Shown piece by piece: positions 17,320 through 26,361 of a stretch of 64,000 nt of DNA. Position 1 is the first letter of the stretch; each line of letters starts with the position of its first letter. The stretch lies in the NCBI RefSeq assembly GCF_036345155.1, contig NZ_CP107772.1, positions 9,858,001 to 9,922,000 on the forward strand. Reading direction: 5' to 3'. The notes under the pieces were generated by a model that did no database searches, was not told the DNA's origin, and saw nothing but the letters and a program-made list of their open reading frames with translations. Made by a program: the position numbers and the translations under genes. The DNA comes from Streptomyces sp. NBC_00582 (lineage in GTDB: Bacteria > Actinomycetota > Actinomycetes > Streptomycetales > Streptomycetaceae).

Positions 17320-17661
17320 GCCTCCCGCTCGGCGCCGCGGTCGCATGGGTGCCCGCGAGCCATTGACCCCGTATGTCCGTGAGCCGCTCGCGGAATCGTT
17401 CGGCAGGGCATGAACCGGGGTGGGCCGGGTAACCGGAAGCGGTTGGCCGGGAAAGGAGCGTTGCCTGGGGAGGTCGAGCGCTTCCTTTCCCGGCCCCTGG
17501 CGTCGCGCGCACCCGTTTTTCGCTCGGCGACGGCAGCCGTCGCTCGCCCACGCCTGTCTTCTCCGCCGCTGCTGTTTCCGCGACGTCCCCGTGGATGACG
17601 GGAAATTCGGCTGTGTGTTCTTCGATTACGAGGGCATCCGGACCATCGGAGGTTGATAACT
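17320..17661. other. 342-base intergenic region
   Basis: No gene is seen. A possible stress-sigma (SigB-like) promoter GTGT-N15-GGGCAT lies roughly 25 bases before the following small gene, and GGAGG provides its ribosome site. Short open frames here lack codon bias. Confidence 0.4.
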
Positions 17662-18965
<1,304 letters not shown>

Positions 18966-19200
18966 CGCGGCGCTCGCCTCACCCGCGCTCGCCCGAGGGC
19001 GGGTGGGCGCGGAGGCCGGCGGGGGAGGGCGCGTACACAGGGGCTCGGCCGGGTCGGCGGGGGCGAAGACGACCGGCGTTCCGCTCCACGATCGTGGTCA
19101 CCGGCGGCGGTCTCGGCACCCCGTCCGACGAGACCGGGCCCTCCACGTCGCCCAGGAACGGTGACAGACCTTCCGATACGGGCAAGGCATGCGAGTCCGA

Positions 19201-19908
19201 TCAGGCCGGGTGACGGCGGTCGGCCTCCCCGAAGCCGTCGGCCTGGGCGTCGGTGGTGATGTCGACATCCCGGCCCGAGGCCGGGCGAAGCCGTTCGGCC
19301 GCCCCCTCGACCAGCTCCAGGTCGGCCTTCGTGTGGCCGATGGCCGCGTCCAGGAGGAGGGACACCAGAGGGTCGCCGGTGTGGGTGCGGCGCAGCCGGG
19401 TCAGCCCGGCGAGTTCGGAGAGGTACGTCTGGCGCTGCGCCGTGACGAACGCGTCCAGGGCCTCGGCGCCGAGCGCACTTGCCCCGAACAGCTTCAGGAA
19501 CAGTTCGTCGCGGAACCCGCCCGTGCGCACCCACGCGCTGGTCGCCCACTGCCGCACCTCCTCCTGGCCGGCGGCGGTGAGGCGGTAGAGCGTCTTGTCG
19601 GGCCGGTCCGCCTGGGCCACCTGGGAGCGGGTGACGAAGCCGTCGCGGACCAGCCGGTCGAGGATCTGGTAGAGGTGGCCGATGTTGAGGCCGCCCCACT
19701 GCGGGTCGATGGCTTCCTCGAAGCGGCCCTTGAGCTCGTACCCGTGGCTCTCGCCCTCGGTGAGCAGGGCGAGCACGGCGTGGTGCAGCGGCGATTTACA
19801 CCCGCTCCGGTGGCAAGCAGGCGGCGTCGGTTGGGAAGGCTGGTCATGGTGGGGGGTGAGCCTCTCTGTCTGTTCTGTTCGGTTGTCTGTGTGGTGCGGC
19901 TGGACCAC
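19201..19908 (-). CDS. PadR-family transcriptional regulator with replaced 5' end
   Basis: The PadR winged helix begins at KSPLHHAVLALLTEGESHGY, followed by LYQILDRLVRDGFV and the C-terminal helical domain of the Vir-like subgroup. A native start codon would sit right before that Lys, but the codon is TGT: bases above 19800 instead carry the beginning of a Tat-signal binding-protein gene in another frame. The only in-frame start is GTG 19908, giving 235 residues with about 38 foreign N-terminal ones. Whether the protein is still made is doubtful. It lies downstream of the MBL/NTF2/SnoaL cassette. Confidence 0.65.
   Translation of the reverse strand: MVQPHHTDNRTEQTERLTPHHDQPSQPTPPACHRSGCKSPLHHAVLALLTEGESHGYELKGRFEEAIDPQWGGLNIGHLYQILDRLVRDGFVTRSQVAQADRPDKTLYRLTAAGQEEVRQWATSAWVRTGGFRDELFLKLFGASALGAEALDAFVTAQRQTYLSELAGLTRLRRTHTGDPLVSLLLDAAIGHTKADLELVEGAAERLRPASGRDVDITTDAQADGFGEADRRHPA
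19801..19847 (-). pseudogene. 5' stub of a Tat-exported binding-protein gene
   Basis: From ATG 19847 the minus strand reads MTSLPNRRRLLATGAG, nearly identical to the first residues of the intact binding protein at 43760 (MTSLPSRRRLLVTGAG). After about 16 codons the sequence changes abruptly into the PadR gene. It marks the end of the homology with the right-hand cassette. Confidence 0.75.
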
Positions 19909-19916
19909 GGCGGCGG

Positions 19917-19957
19917 AGCAGCACGGCTCCCGGGAACTGCACGGGTGCCGTGCTGCT
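19917..19957 (-). terminator. Hairpin after the left SnoaL-like gene
   Basis: AGCAGCACGGC and GCCGTGCTGCT form a perfect 11-bp stem ten bases beyond the SnoaL-like stop codon, probably ending the cassette transcript. Confidence 0.6.
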
Positions 19958-19966
19958 GCTTTGGGG

Positions 19967-20347
19967 TCAGAACATGGTGTTGTCGTTGGCGCTCTTCTCG
20001 GGCACTTCCTGGATCACGTCCCAGTGCTCGACGATCTTTCCGTCGGCGACGCGCCAGAAGTCGGCGACGGCCATGCCGCGGTCACCGGGCTTGAGGTGCA
20101 GGTTGCTGTGGGTGACCACCAAGTCCCCTTCGGCGATCGTGCGCTTGATGTCCAGGCGCAGGTCGGGGAACTGCCCTCGCAGCCAGTGCACATAGCCGAC
20201 GAAGGCACCCGGGCCGTCCTGCGCCTCGGGGTTGTGCTGGGTGTAGCTCTCGCCGAGGTGTGCGGTGGCGGCCGCCTCGGGCTGGTAGTCGTTGAATGCC
20301 TGCTCGTAGAAGGCGATCACGAGCGCCTTGTTGTCCGCAGCGGACAT
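19967..20347 (-). CDS. SnoaL-like (NTF2-fold) protein, left copy
   Basis: A 126-residue NTF2-fold protein resembling SnoaL-like polyketide cyclases and predicted ester cyclases: ESYTQHNPEAQDGPGAFVGY and FWRVADGKIVEHWDVIQEVP are typical. It differs from the right copy (43014-43394) at about five residues by eye. ATG 20347 is preferred because AGGAGA lies eight bases upstream and the paralogue starts at the same place. It is the last gene of a three-gene unit. Such domains bind small hydrophobic molecules; an actual enzymatic role is unproven. Confidence 0.85.
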   Translation of the reverse strand: MSAADNKALVIAFYEQAFNDYQPEAAATAHLGESYTQHNPEAQDGPGAFVGYVHWLRGQFPDLRLDIKRTIAEGDLVVTHSNLHLKPGDRGMAVADFWRVADGKIVEHWDVIQEVPEKSANDNTMF

Positions 20348-20381
20348 GTCTGTCTCCTGGCTCACGGTGGTGCGGTACGGC

Positions 20382-20792
20382 TCAGTCGGTCATGGCGTCG
20401 CGGACGAGCGCCGTGTCGACGAACTGTTCGAAGCGGACGATGAGTCCGCCGCGTACGACGAAGTGGTGGGCGACGCGGACGTCGATCGGCTTGCTCGTGG
20501 CCTTGTTGACGGCGGTGTAGCGGGCGAGGACGACGACGTTCTCGCCGTCGACGACGTAGGTGTCGTCGCGTGCGGTCCAGCCGTCCCACTCCTTGCCGAG
20601 CTGCGCCATGACGTTCGAGGTGACGCCGTCGGGGGTGCGGTAGGTGCCGGCCAGCGGGAAGCCGGCCATCTCCGTCCACTCCACATCGGGGGCCAGGGTG
20701 GCGCGCAGGGCCTCCAGATCACCGGCCGCGGAGGCCAGGTACTGGCGGCGGACGACGTCGGCCGGGGCGGTGGAGGTGGCGAACTCGGTCAT
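20382..20792 (-). CDS. NTF2-like/SnoaL-like protein, left copy
   Basis: A 136-residue NTF2-fold protein (RRQYLASAAGDLEALRATLA, DVEWTEMAGFPLAGTY, VAHHFVVRGGLIVRFEQFVD). This is the ketosteroid-isomerase-like subgroup often found with redox enzymes. Its ATG is two bases after the stop of the MBL-fold gene, so the two are coupled. It differs from the right paralogue at about 14 positions by eye, about 90% identity. The ligand is unknown. Confidence 0.85.
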   Translation of the reverse strand: MTEFATSTAPADVVRRQYLASAAGDLEALRATLAPDVEWTEMAGFPLAGTYRTPDGVTSNVMAQLGKEWDGWTARDDTYVVDGENVVVLARYTAVNKATSKPIDVRVAHHFVVRGGLIVRFEQFVDTALVRDAMTD

Positions 20793-20794
20793 CG

Positions 20795-21601
20795 TCAGCC
20801 CCACTTCATCTCGCCCTTGGCGACCTTCGCACCGATCTGGGCGGCGATCAGCATGCCGTTGTCCGGGAAACGCTTGACGAGGGTGTCGTTCAGCGCGGCA
20901 CCGTCGGCGGCCTTGCCGAGCTCCTCCTCGAAGGCGATCAGGTAGTCACGGGTGGCGGTGATGGCGGAGCCGTCGGCCGCGGTGCCGGGGAGGCGGTGGC
21001 CGGGGACGACCAGTTCCGGGTCGAGGGCGGCCATCTCGTCGAGCAGGTCGATCCAGGCGGCGCGGTCGCCGGGGGTGGGGGTGTCGGCGACCCAGACGTG
21101 CTCCTGCTGGAAGAGCAGGACACCGCCGAGCAGGGCGCGGTGCTCGGCCTGCCAGAGGTAGTGGCGGTCGGGCAGTCCGGCCGGGCCTCCCATGAGCTGG
21201 AAGGTGTGGCCCTCCAGGGTGAGGTCGCCGGCCAGCGGCTCCAGGTCGACCAGGCGGGTGGGCAGGTTCGGACCGAGCGCGGCCCAGGCCTTGAGCTTGC
21301 CCTCGTAGGAGTGCGCGATGTGCTCGATGACGAGTGGAGTGGCGAGGAACTTCGCCTCGGGGAACGCGTCGGCGATCACCTCGGCGCCGAAGTAGAAGTC
21401 GGGGTCGCCGTGGGAGACGAAGACGGTGGTCAGCGTCCTGCCGGAGTCGAGGATCTCGGCCACCAGGCGGTGGCCGTCGGCGCGGGTGAAGGCGGCGTCC
21501 ACCAGCAGTGCCTCACTCTCGCCGGTGACGAGGGTGGCGGTCTTGTTCTTGCTGCCGGCCGGGAAGTCGAGATCGAGGACCTTGAAGGAGAGAGTGCTCA
21601 T
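20795..21601 (-). CDS. MBL-fold metallo-hydrolase-like protein, left copy
   Basis: A 268-residue protein of the metallo-beta-lactamase fold (Vmh-like/quorum-quenching related by overall pattern). The core strands and the PGHR motif near residue 207 are present, but the canonical HxHxDH metal motif reads SHGDPDFYFG, lacking two of the histidines; the same replacement occurs in the right copy at 41755, so it is a family trait and not damage. GAGGAAG precedes the ATG. It is the first gene of the left cassette and is about 90% identical by eye to its paralogue. Confidence 0.85.
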   Translation of the reverse strand: MSTLSFKVLDLDFPAGSKNKTATLVTGESEALLVDAAFTRADGHRLVAEILDSGRTLTTVFVSHGDPDFYFGAEVIADAFPEAKFLATPLVIEHIAHSYEGKLKAWAALGPNLPTRLVDLEPLAGDLTLEGHTFQLMGGPAGLPDRHYLWQAEHRALLGGVLLFQQEHVWVADTPTPGDRAAWIDLLDEMAALDPELVVPGHRLPGTAADGSAITATRDYLIAFEEELGKAADGAALNDTLVKRFPDNGMLIAAQIGAKVAKGEMKWG

Positions 21602-21703
21602 GCGTGCTTCCTCGGGTGAAGGGTGATGGTCGGGGAAATCGCCTCGCGGCGAGGTGTACGGCGTGAACCGGGTCGAGGTGGGCAGCCCGTGTCGAGCAGG
21701 GGT

Positions 21704-21990
21704 TCAGCCTTGGGTGCCCTGGTCGAGAGCAGCGCGGTCGCTCATGAACTGGCCTAGGCCGAGCGGGTTCATGGAGACCTGTCACCACCGGTGAAGACGA
21801 CGAGCCGGCCTCCTGCGGCCACGGCCTGCCGGTATGACGCCCGCAACCGGGCCTCCTCGCTTGAGGCGGTCCGCTCGGCGATGGAGGAGGTGGCGGCGTC
21901 TGCCGAAGTGGGCGCCGCAGACAGGCCGGACGCGAGGACGCCGTCCATGGCAGCCGCGAAGCCGAAGGCGGCCAGGACTCGCTTTCCCAT
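21704..21990 (-). pseudogene. Binding-protein remnant with large internal deletion
   Basis: From ATG 21990 the minus strand encodes a signal-like segment MGKRVLAAFGFAAAMDG, then LRASYRQAVAAGGRLVVFTGGD, homologous to the start of the mature binding protein at 43760 (ELYQAALAEGGKLVIYAGGD). One frameshift later it reads NPLGLGQFMSDRAALDQ, homologous to that protein's C-terminal NLDGFLRFMADRAAVE. Roughly 280 codons between are missing. It is a different paralogue from the stub at 19801-19847, because the signal sequence differs. Confidence 0.7.
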
Positions 21991-22030
21991 GGGGCGGACT
22001 CCACATCTGTGGGGTGGACACGGCGAAGTA

Positions 22031-22068
22031 TCTGCTGACGCAGACAATATATCTGCTACAACAGATAT
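22031..22068. promoter_or_regulatory. Two adjacent palindromic operators upstream of marR
   Basis: TCTGC-N4-GCAGA (22031-22044) and ATATCTG-N6-CAGATAT (22049-22068) share the half-site ATCTG and are followed by a third partial copy GGCAGA. The AT-rich setting is unlike the surrounding DNA. They lie 48-85 bases before the MarR gene and before the divergent remnant, fitting MarR autoregulation. Confidence 0.65.
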
Positions 22069-22115
22069 TGCAACGGCAGATTCTTCCGTTCGTGTCCATC
22101 TGTCATCCTTGAGAA

Positions 22116-22553
22116 GTGAACGAGCGACTGCTGAACGACGACGACGTGACACTCTTCGGTCTCTTCGTGGAGGCCTACAGCCGTATCAAGCCCCTGGTGA
22201 ATCGCGATCTCGATATACCGCACACCTGGTTCGAAGTGCTGCTGCGACTGGGCCGCACCCCAGGCCACCAGCTCCGCATGACGGACCTGGCAGAGGCCGT
22301 GTCCTTCAGCTCGGGCGGCTTCACCCGGCTCGCCGACCGCATGGAAAAGGAAGGACTCATCCGCCGAGACCCCGATCCTGCCGACCGACGAGCCGCACTC
22401 GCCGTACTGACCGACAAGGGCGGTCAGGCGCTCGATCACGCACTGACCGCCCACGTCTCCCACCTGCGCAACCATGTCGCCGGACCACTCTCAGCCGAGG
22501 ATCGCCGCCACCTTGAGCGCATCCTGCGCACGCTCCGCGACGCGAACGCGTAA
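22116..22553 (+). CDS. MarR-family transcriptional regulator
   Basis: A 145-residue MarR regulator with the winged helix-turn-helix (RMTDLAEAVSFSSGGFTRLA, about residues 52-71) and the beta-wing GLIRRDPDPADRRAALAVLT. Length is normal. The GTG start at 22116 is consistent with the conserved N-terminus; no strong ribosome site is seen. Palindromic sites lie just upstream. It is divergent from a decayed binding-protein gene and the MBL cassette beyond, so it may once have controlled them; now the nearest downstream-facing genes are convergent. Confidence 0.87.
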   Translation: MNERLLNDDDVTLFGLFVEAYSRIKPLVNRDLDIPHTWFEVLLRLGRTPGHQLRMTDLAEAVSFSSGGFTRLADRMEKEGLIRRDPDPADRRAALAVLTDKGGQALDHALTAHVSHLRNHVAGPLSAEDRRHLERILRTLRDANA

Positions 22554-22797
22554 ATTCCCGTCCTTGATCCGGATCACCGTCGCGGGCTTCGGACGCCACC
22601 AGAGCCTGCCTCTAGGTGTTTGATCCCTGGTCGTGAGATGGTCCACTGCCGCAGACGATGGCGGCGATCGAAGTGGACGCCTTCTGGTGTGGCCTTCTGC
22701 TGGGCGGCTGTGGCGGGGCCGTCACGTCGCCCACACCGCGTTGTTCACCGGGGGTACGTCGGCGGTCGGCCGGCAGGTTCGGCGTGGCCGCTCAGGG

Positions 22798-23610
22798 TCA
22801 CCGTTTCCAGAGGGTCCGGTGCGGGCCGGTCAGACCGCGTGCTTCCCACGCGGCGACGTTCTCGTGGAGCTCGGTCTCGTGGATCAACTCCCGCGCGATC
22901 GCACCCTCGCTGACCGTGTCGACGAGCGGATCGCCGTCGAAGTGGATCTGGTGCGTCAGCATGTGATGGTCTTCACGGGTGACGTGGGCGTGGATGTGCC
23001 TCGCGCGCGAGTTGTCCCGTCCCAGCATGTGCAGGAGGTCGTCGAGCAGGCTGCCCGGCACCGCCGCGGACTCCACCCCCGGCAGGACGGTCCGGTATTC
23101 GTAGCGGCCCTCGGCATACGCGACGATGTTGCCGCGCAGGTGGTATTTCGGCAGGTCGAAATCGACGACGTCGAGGCCCTCCAGGAGTCCCGCCTGCTCG
23201 GGCGTCAGACCCGCATACCGACCGTCGGCGGTGGTCTGCCAAAGATCGATCACCGCGCCGGGCGGCGGCTTGCCCGAGGTGGAGCGTACGACGCCGGAGA
23301 CGAACAGGGTGTCGCCGGGCTCGTCGGGCGCCATCGGCAGCACGCCGGGGTTGTCGATCTCCGGTGCCCCGGGCACGTAGGCGGGCCCGGTCGCCATCCA
23401 GGTGGAGGCGCCGTCCTTCTCCGGGTGGGCGTAGGCCCTGCCGTGACTGACCTCCATCGTGCGGTTGATAAGGAGCATGGTCGTCGCCAGCGGGAACTCC
23501 CCTGACGCGACCAGCTTCTGTACGTAGGTGATGGCCTGGCCCAGCTCCTCGAACGTGATGCCCTGCCTGAGCGCCACGTCCCCGAACGTCTTCTGGAGAT
23601 CGTCGAACAC
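22798..23610 (-). CDS. Intradiol ring-cleavage dioxygenase (catechol 1,2-dioxygenase-like), N-terminus frameshifted
   Basis: A 270-residue Fe(III) intradiol dioxygenase. Predicted iron ligands are visible: tyrosines in TADGRYAGL and GRYEYRT, and two histidines in SRARHIHAHV, with LTHQIHFDGDP after. These enzymes open catechols to cis,cis-muconates. The GTG at 23610 is the first start in this frame, but family-like sequence (TDIAFNQRLR) continues upstream without a start. A likely original GTG at 23666 with GGAG before it reads VTTTDTPAP in the next frame, so a single-base loss around 23641-23650 or a sequencing error has cut the N-terminus by about 18 residues. Confidence 0.8.
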   Translation of the reverse strand: MFDDLQKTFGDVALRQGITFEELGQAITYVQKLVASGEFPLATTMLLINRTMEVSHGRAYAHPEKDGASTWMATGPAYVPGAPEIDNPGVLPMAPDEPGDTLFVSGVVRSTSGKPPPGAVIDLWQTTADGRYAGLTPEQAGLLEGLDVVDFDLPKYHLRGNIVAYAEGRYEYRTVLPGVESAAVPGSLLDDLLHMLGRDNSRARHIHAHVTREDHHMLTHQIHFDGDPLVDTVSEGAIARELIHETELHENVAAWEARGLTGPHRTLWKR

Positions 23611-23676
23611 GACGCGCAGGCGCTGGTTGAACGCGATGTCGGTGCGGGGGTGTCCGTTGTTGTCACGTCACTCCAG

Positions 23677-24342
23677 TCATCCTCGTGTGTTCCAGACGAG
23701 GGGGGCTCTGCGGATCCAGGTGTCGTCCTCGATCGTCTGGACAAGGAACTGGGCGAGGTCGGCGCGGTTGATCCGTGCGCCGGGCTTTTCGGTGCCGGCC
23801 TCGGCTGCCCGTACGGGACCACTGAGGGGCTTGCCGGTGAGGGTGACGGCGCGGGCCAGGGTCCAGTCGATGCCGGACGAGGCGCGGACGAGCTGGTCGA
23901 CGCCGGTGTGGTCCTCGAAGCCTGCCTTGAGGTTCGACCGGTTGATGACCGCCTTGACCAGCGGGTTGAGCCGGGCCCAGTCGTCGCCGGCGCCCTGCGT
24001 GGACGTCAGCACGATGCGGCGGATGCCCTGTTCGCCCATGACGGTGAGCGTGTGGCGGGTGGCGTCGGTCATGAACATCGGCGGGCTGACCGGCTTGGCC
24101 CACGGGTTGTCGGAGGCGCGGGAGTTGTTCAGCGCACTGATCACCCCCTGGGTGCCTTCGGCGGCCTTGCGGAGGTCGTCGATGCTGGCGGGCGTGCCCT
24201 GGATCAGCTCGACGCCGGCCGGTGCCTGCACCGTGTCGGGGTTGCGGACGAGGGCGCGGACGCGGTGGCCGCGCCGGGCGGCGTGCTCCAGGACGTGGAT
24301 GCCGGTGCGGCCGCTGCCGCCGAGGACTAGGAGGTTACTCAT
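23677..24342 (-). CDS. NmrA-like NAD(P)-binding protein (atypical SDR)
   Basis: A 221-residue Rossmann protein of the atypical SDR group: the N-terminal LLVLGGSGRTGIHVLEHAA gives the GGxGxxG cofactor motif, and IRRIVLTSTQGAG is the central strand. There is no YxxxK catalytic motif, as in NmrA-like redox sensors and quinone-binding flavin reductase-like proteins. ATG 24342 starts the conserved core. It lies between the azoreductase and dioxygenase genes in the same orientation and is likely part of the same electrophile/quinone-response unit. Confidence 0.82.
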   Translation of the reverse strand: MSNLLVLGGSGRTGIHVLEHAARRGHRVRALVRNPDTVQAPAGVELIQGTPASIDDLRKAAEGTQGVISALNNSRASDNPWAKPVSPPMFMTDATRHTLTVMGEQGIRRIVLTSTQGAGDDWARLNPLVKAVINRSNLKAGFEDHTGVDQLVRASSGIDWTLARAVTLTGKPLSGPVRAAEAGTEKPGARINRADLAQFLVQTIEDDTWIRRAPLVWNTRG

Positions 24343-24378
24343 GGTGATCAAATGCCTTTCGGGCAGTTCAGGGCTGGA

Positions 24379-25023
24379 TCAGGCGGCCTGTCGGCCGGTC
24401 AGGACAGAGCCCAGGCGGCGGGCCTCGTCGTGCGCCTTGGTCAGGGACGCCTCGTGCATCGGCAGCAGCGGGGCCATCATCGGCACGTGCGGGGCCATGG
24501 TCAGTTCGGGCAGGACTGTCGTCAGGCCGAGGCCGAGGTTGGCCGGGTGGCCCAGGACGGTTTCCAGCGTGGGCACCAGGTGGTCCATGCCGTGCTTGGG
24601 GGCGCCGGGGCCGTAGCCGCCGCCGCGTGCGGAGATCAGCACGCCGGGGCGGCCGAGGGTGGGAGGGGGGCCGTCGAAGCTCAGGGTGCGCCCGGCGACC
24701 ATGATCTGGTCCAGCCACGCCTTGAACACGGACGGCATCGTGAGGTTGTACATCGGCACGGTGAACAGGTAGGCGTCGGCGCCGAGGAACTCCTCGATCA
24801 GCTCGTCCTGGACCGCCGCGGCCTTCGCCTGCTCGGGGGTGCGGGCGGCGGGGTCGGTGGTGCGGGCGGTGATGCCCGCCGCGCTGAGGTGCGGGGCGGG
24901 GGAGACGGCCAGGTCGCGGTGGACGACCGGGCCGTTCCACTCGTCACGGAAGGACTGGGCGACCTGACGGGAGACGGACGCCTCGCCGAGCGAGGAGGCG
25001 TCGATGTGCAGCAGGTAGGACAT
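24379..25023 (-). CDS. azoR: FMN-dependent NADH azoreductase / quinone reductase
   Basis: A 214-residue flavodoxin-like protein of the AzoR family. The FMN-phosphate loop SSLGEASVSRQVA is at residues 10-22, the flavin-binding PMYNLTMPSVFKAWLDQ near 92, and SARGGGYGPGAP near 135. Family members reduce azo dyes and quinones by two-electron transfer with NAD(P)H. Length is normal. It sits in the middle of the minus-strand unit with the DsbA-like protein upstream and the NmrA-like protein downstream, a setting consistent with quinone detoxification under the divergent HxlR regulator. Confidence 0.9.
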   Translation of the reverse strand: MSYLLHIDASSLGEASVSRQVAQSFRDEWNGPVVHRDLAVSPAPHLSAAGITARTTDPAARTPEQAKAAAVQDELIEEFLGADAYLFTVPMYNLTMPSVFKAWLDQIMVAGRTLSFDGPPPTLGRPGVLISARGGGYGPGAPKHGMDHLVPTLETVLGHPANLGLGLTTVLPELTMAPHVPMMAPLLPMHEASLTKAHDEARRLGSVLTGRQAA

Positions 25024-25077
25024 GGAGAATCAGCCTTTCGAATGATCAGGGGTGTGTCGTGGGGTGAAGGGTGGAGG

Positions 25078-25791
25078 TCAGCTGCGGGCCGGTACGGCGC
25101 AGCCGTCGGGGCCGCAGACCGCAGCGTCGCCGCCGGTCGCCAGGGTGAGCGGGTGGGATGCGTCCCAGGCCGTGCGCAGCACGTCGAGGAGGCCGTCGCT
25201 GTCCTGCGCGCCGGGGATGCCGTACCTGCCGTCGACGACGATGAAGGGCGCGCCGGTGGCGCCCAGGCGCTGGGCGCGGGCGGCATCGTCGCGGACCTGC
25301 CGCTGGTAGCGGTGCTCGGTGAGCGCCCGGCGGGTGCCCTCGCGGTCCAGAGCGATCTCCTGGCCCAGGTCGAGCAGGTCGTCCATGCTGAAGACGGGGC
25401 GGGCCTGGCCGAAGTAGGCGCGGAAGATCGCGTCCCAGGCTTCGCGGTTCTTGCCCTCGGCGGAGGCGTGGGCAAGGAACTCGTGCGCAAGGTCGGTGTT
25501 GGCGACCAGGTTGTCCAGCACCCTGTAGGGGGTGAGTCCCTCGGCTGCGGCCAGCGCCTCGATCCGACGCGTGGACGCCTCGGCCTGGGAGCCGCCCATG
25601 CCGTGCCGGCGCAGCAGCGCGTCACGGACGCTGAACGTCTCATCCACGGGGAAGGAGCTGCTCAGCGGGAACGAGTGGTGGACGACCTCCACCTCGTCGC
25701 CGTGCTCGAACCGCTCCACAGCCCGGTCCAGACGGTGGCTGCCCAGTCCGCACCAGGGGCAGGTGACCTCGGCCCAGATCTCGATCTTCAT
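25078..25791 (-). CDS. DsbA-family oxidoreductase (FrnE-like)
   Basis: A 237-residue thioredoxin-fold protein of the FrnE/2-hydroxychromene isomerase-like DsbA family. The active-site TCPWCGLG (CxxC) lies at residues 10-14 and the cis-Pro loop in GATGAPFIVVDGRYGIPGAQ near 185. No signal peptide is present, so it is cytosolic, unlike classical DsbA. A C-terminal pair of cysteines in AAVCGPDGCAV adds possible redox activity. It is the first gene of the minus-strand unit and is divergent from HxlR. Confidence 0.88.
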   Translation of the reverse strand: MKIEIWAEVTCPWCGLGSHRLDRAVERFEHGDEVEVVHHSFPLSSSFPVDETFSVRDALLRRHGMGGSQAEASTRRIEALAAAEGLTPYRVLDNLVANTDLAHEFLAHASAEGKNREAWDAIFRAYFGQARPVFSMDDLLDLGQEIALDREGTRRALTEHRYQRQVRDDAARAQRLGATGAPFIVVDGRYGIPGAQDSDGLLDVLRTAWDASHPLTLATGGDAAVCGPDGCAVPARS

Positions 25792-25911
25792 GACGCGCGC
25801 CTCCCGTGCCTGCGCTTGATTCCTATGTTTTGTGCGTAGCGCCATGATGGGCCAGTATGGAAGTCGATACAAAAGGCACATCGGTGTTCGTGCCGGAGAG
25901 GAACGTGCGTC

Positions 25912-26322
25912 ATGGAGGTCACCGGCAGTTCGGGCGGCGCGGCGGCGGCGGGGCCCTGCGCCCGCATCCCCACCGAGCACATGGAGTTCATCCGGCAGGT
26001 CCTCGACCGCGTCGGCGACAAGTGGAGCCTGCTGCTCATCGCGGTGGTGGAGGCCGGCCCGCTGCGCTACACCGACCTGCAGCGCCAGGTCCCCGGAATC
26101 TCCCAGCGGATGCTCACCCTCACGCTCCGCCAGCTCCAGGAGGACGGTCTGATCACCCGCACCGCATACGCGGAGGTTCCACCGCGCGTCGAGTACACCC
26201 TCACCCCATTGGGGCGCGGCCTCCACGAGATCGTGACCTCCCTGATCGGCTGGGCCGCCGACCACCATGACGAGATCCGTGAGCACCGGGCCGGCGCTGC
26301 GGCACCAGCAGCCCGGTCCTGA
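25912..26322 (+). CDS. HxlR-family transcriptional regulator
   Basis: A 136-residue HxlR winged-helix regulator: GPCARIPTEHMEFIRQVLDR carries the conserved N-terminal cysteine, followed by VGDKWSLLLIAVV, RYTDLQRQVPGISQRMLTLT and a beta-wing PPRVEYTLTPLG. HxlR proteins of this kind often sense electrophiles, quinones or disulfide stress through that cysteine. It is divergent from the DsbA/AzoR/NmrA/dioxygenase genes, with a GTAT-N8-ATAC dyad at 25855-25870 between them, so it probably controls that unit. The GTG/ATG region has a normal start at 25912. Confidence 0.9.
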   Translation: MEVTGSSGGAAAAGPCARIPTEHMEFIRQVLDRVGDKWSLLLIAVVEAGPLRYTDLQRQVPGISQRMLTLTLRQLQEDGLITRTAYAEVPPRVEYTLTPLGRGLHEIVTSLIGWAADHHDEIREHRAGAAAPAARS

Positions 26323-26361
26323 CCGCAGGATCAGCGATCGGCTGTCGGCGCCGGGTGCAGC

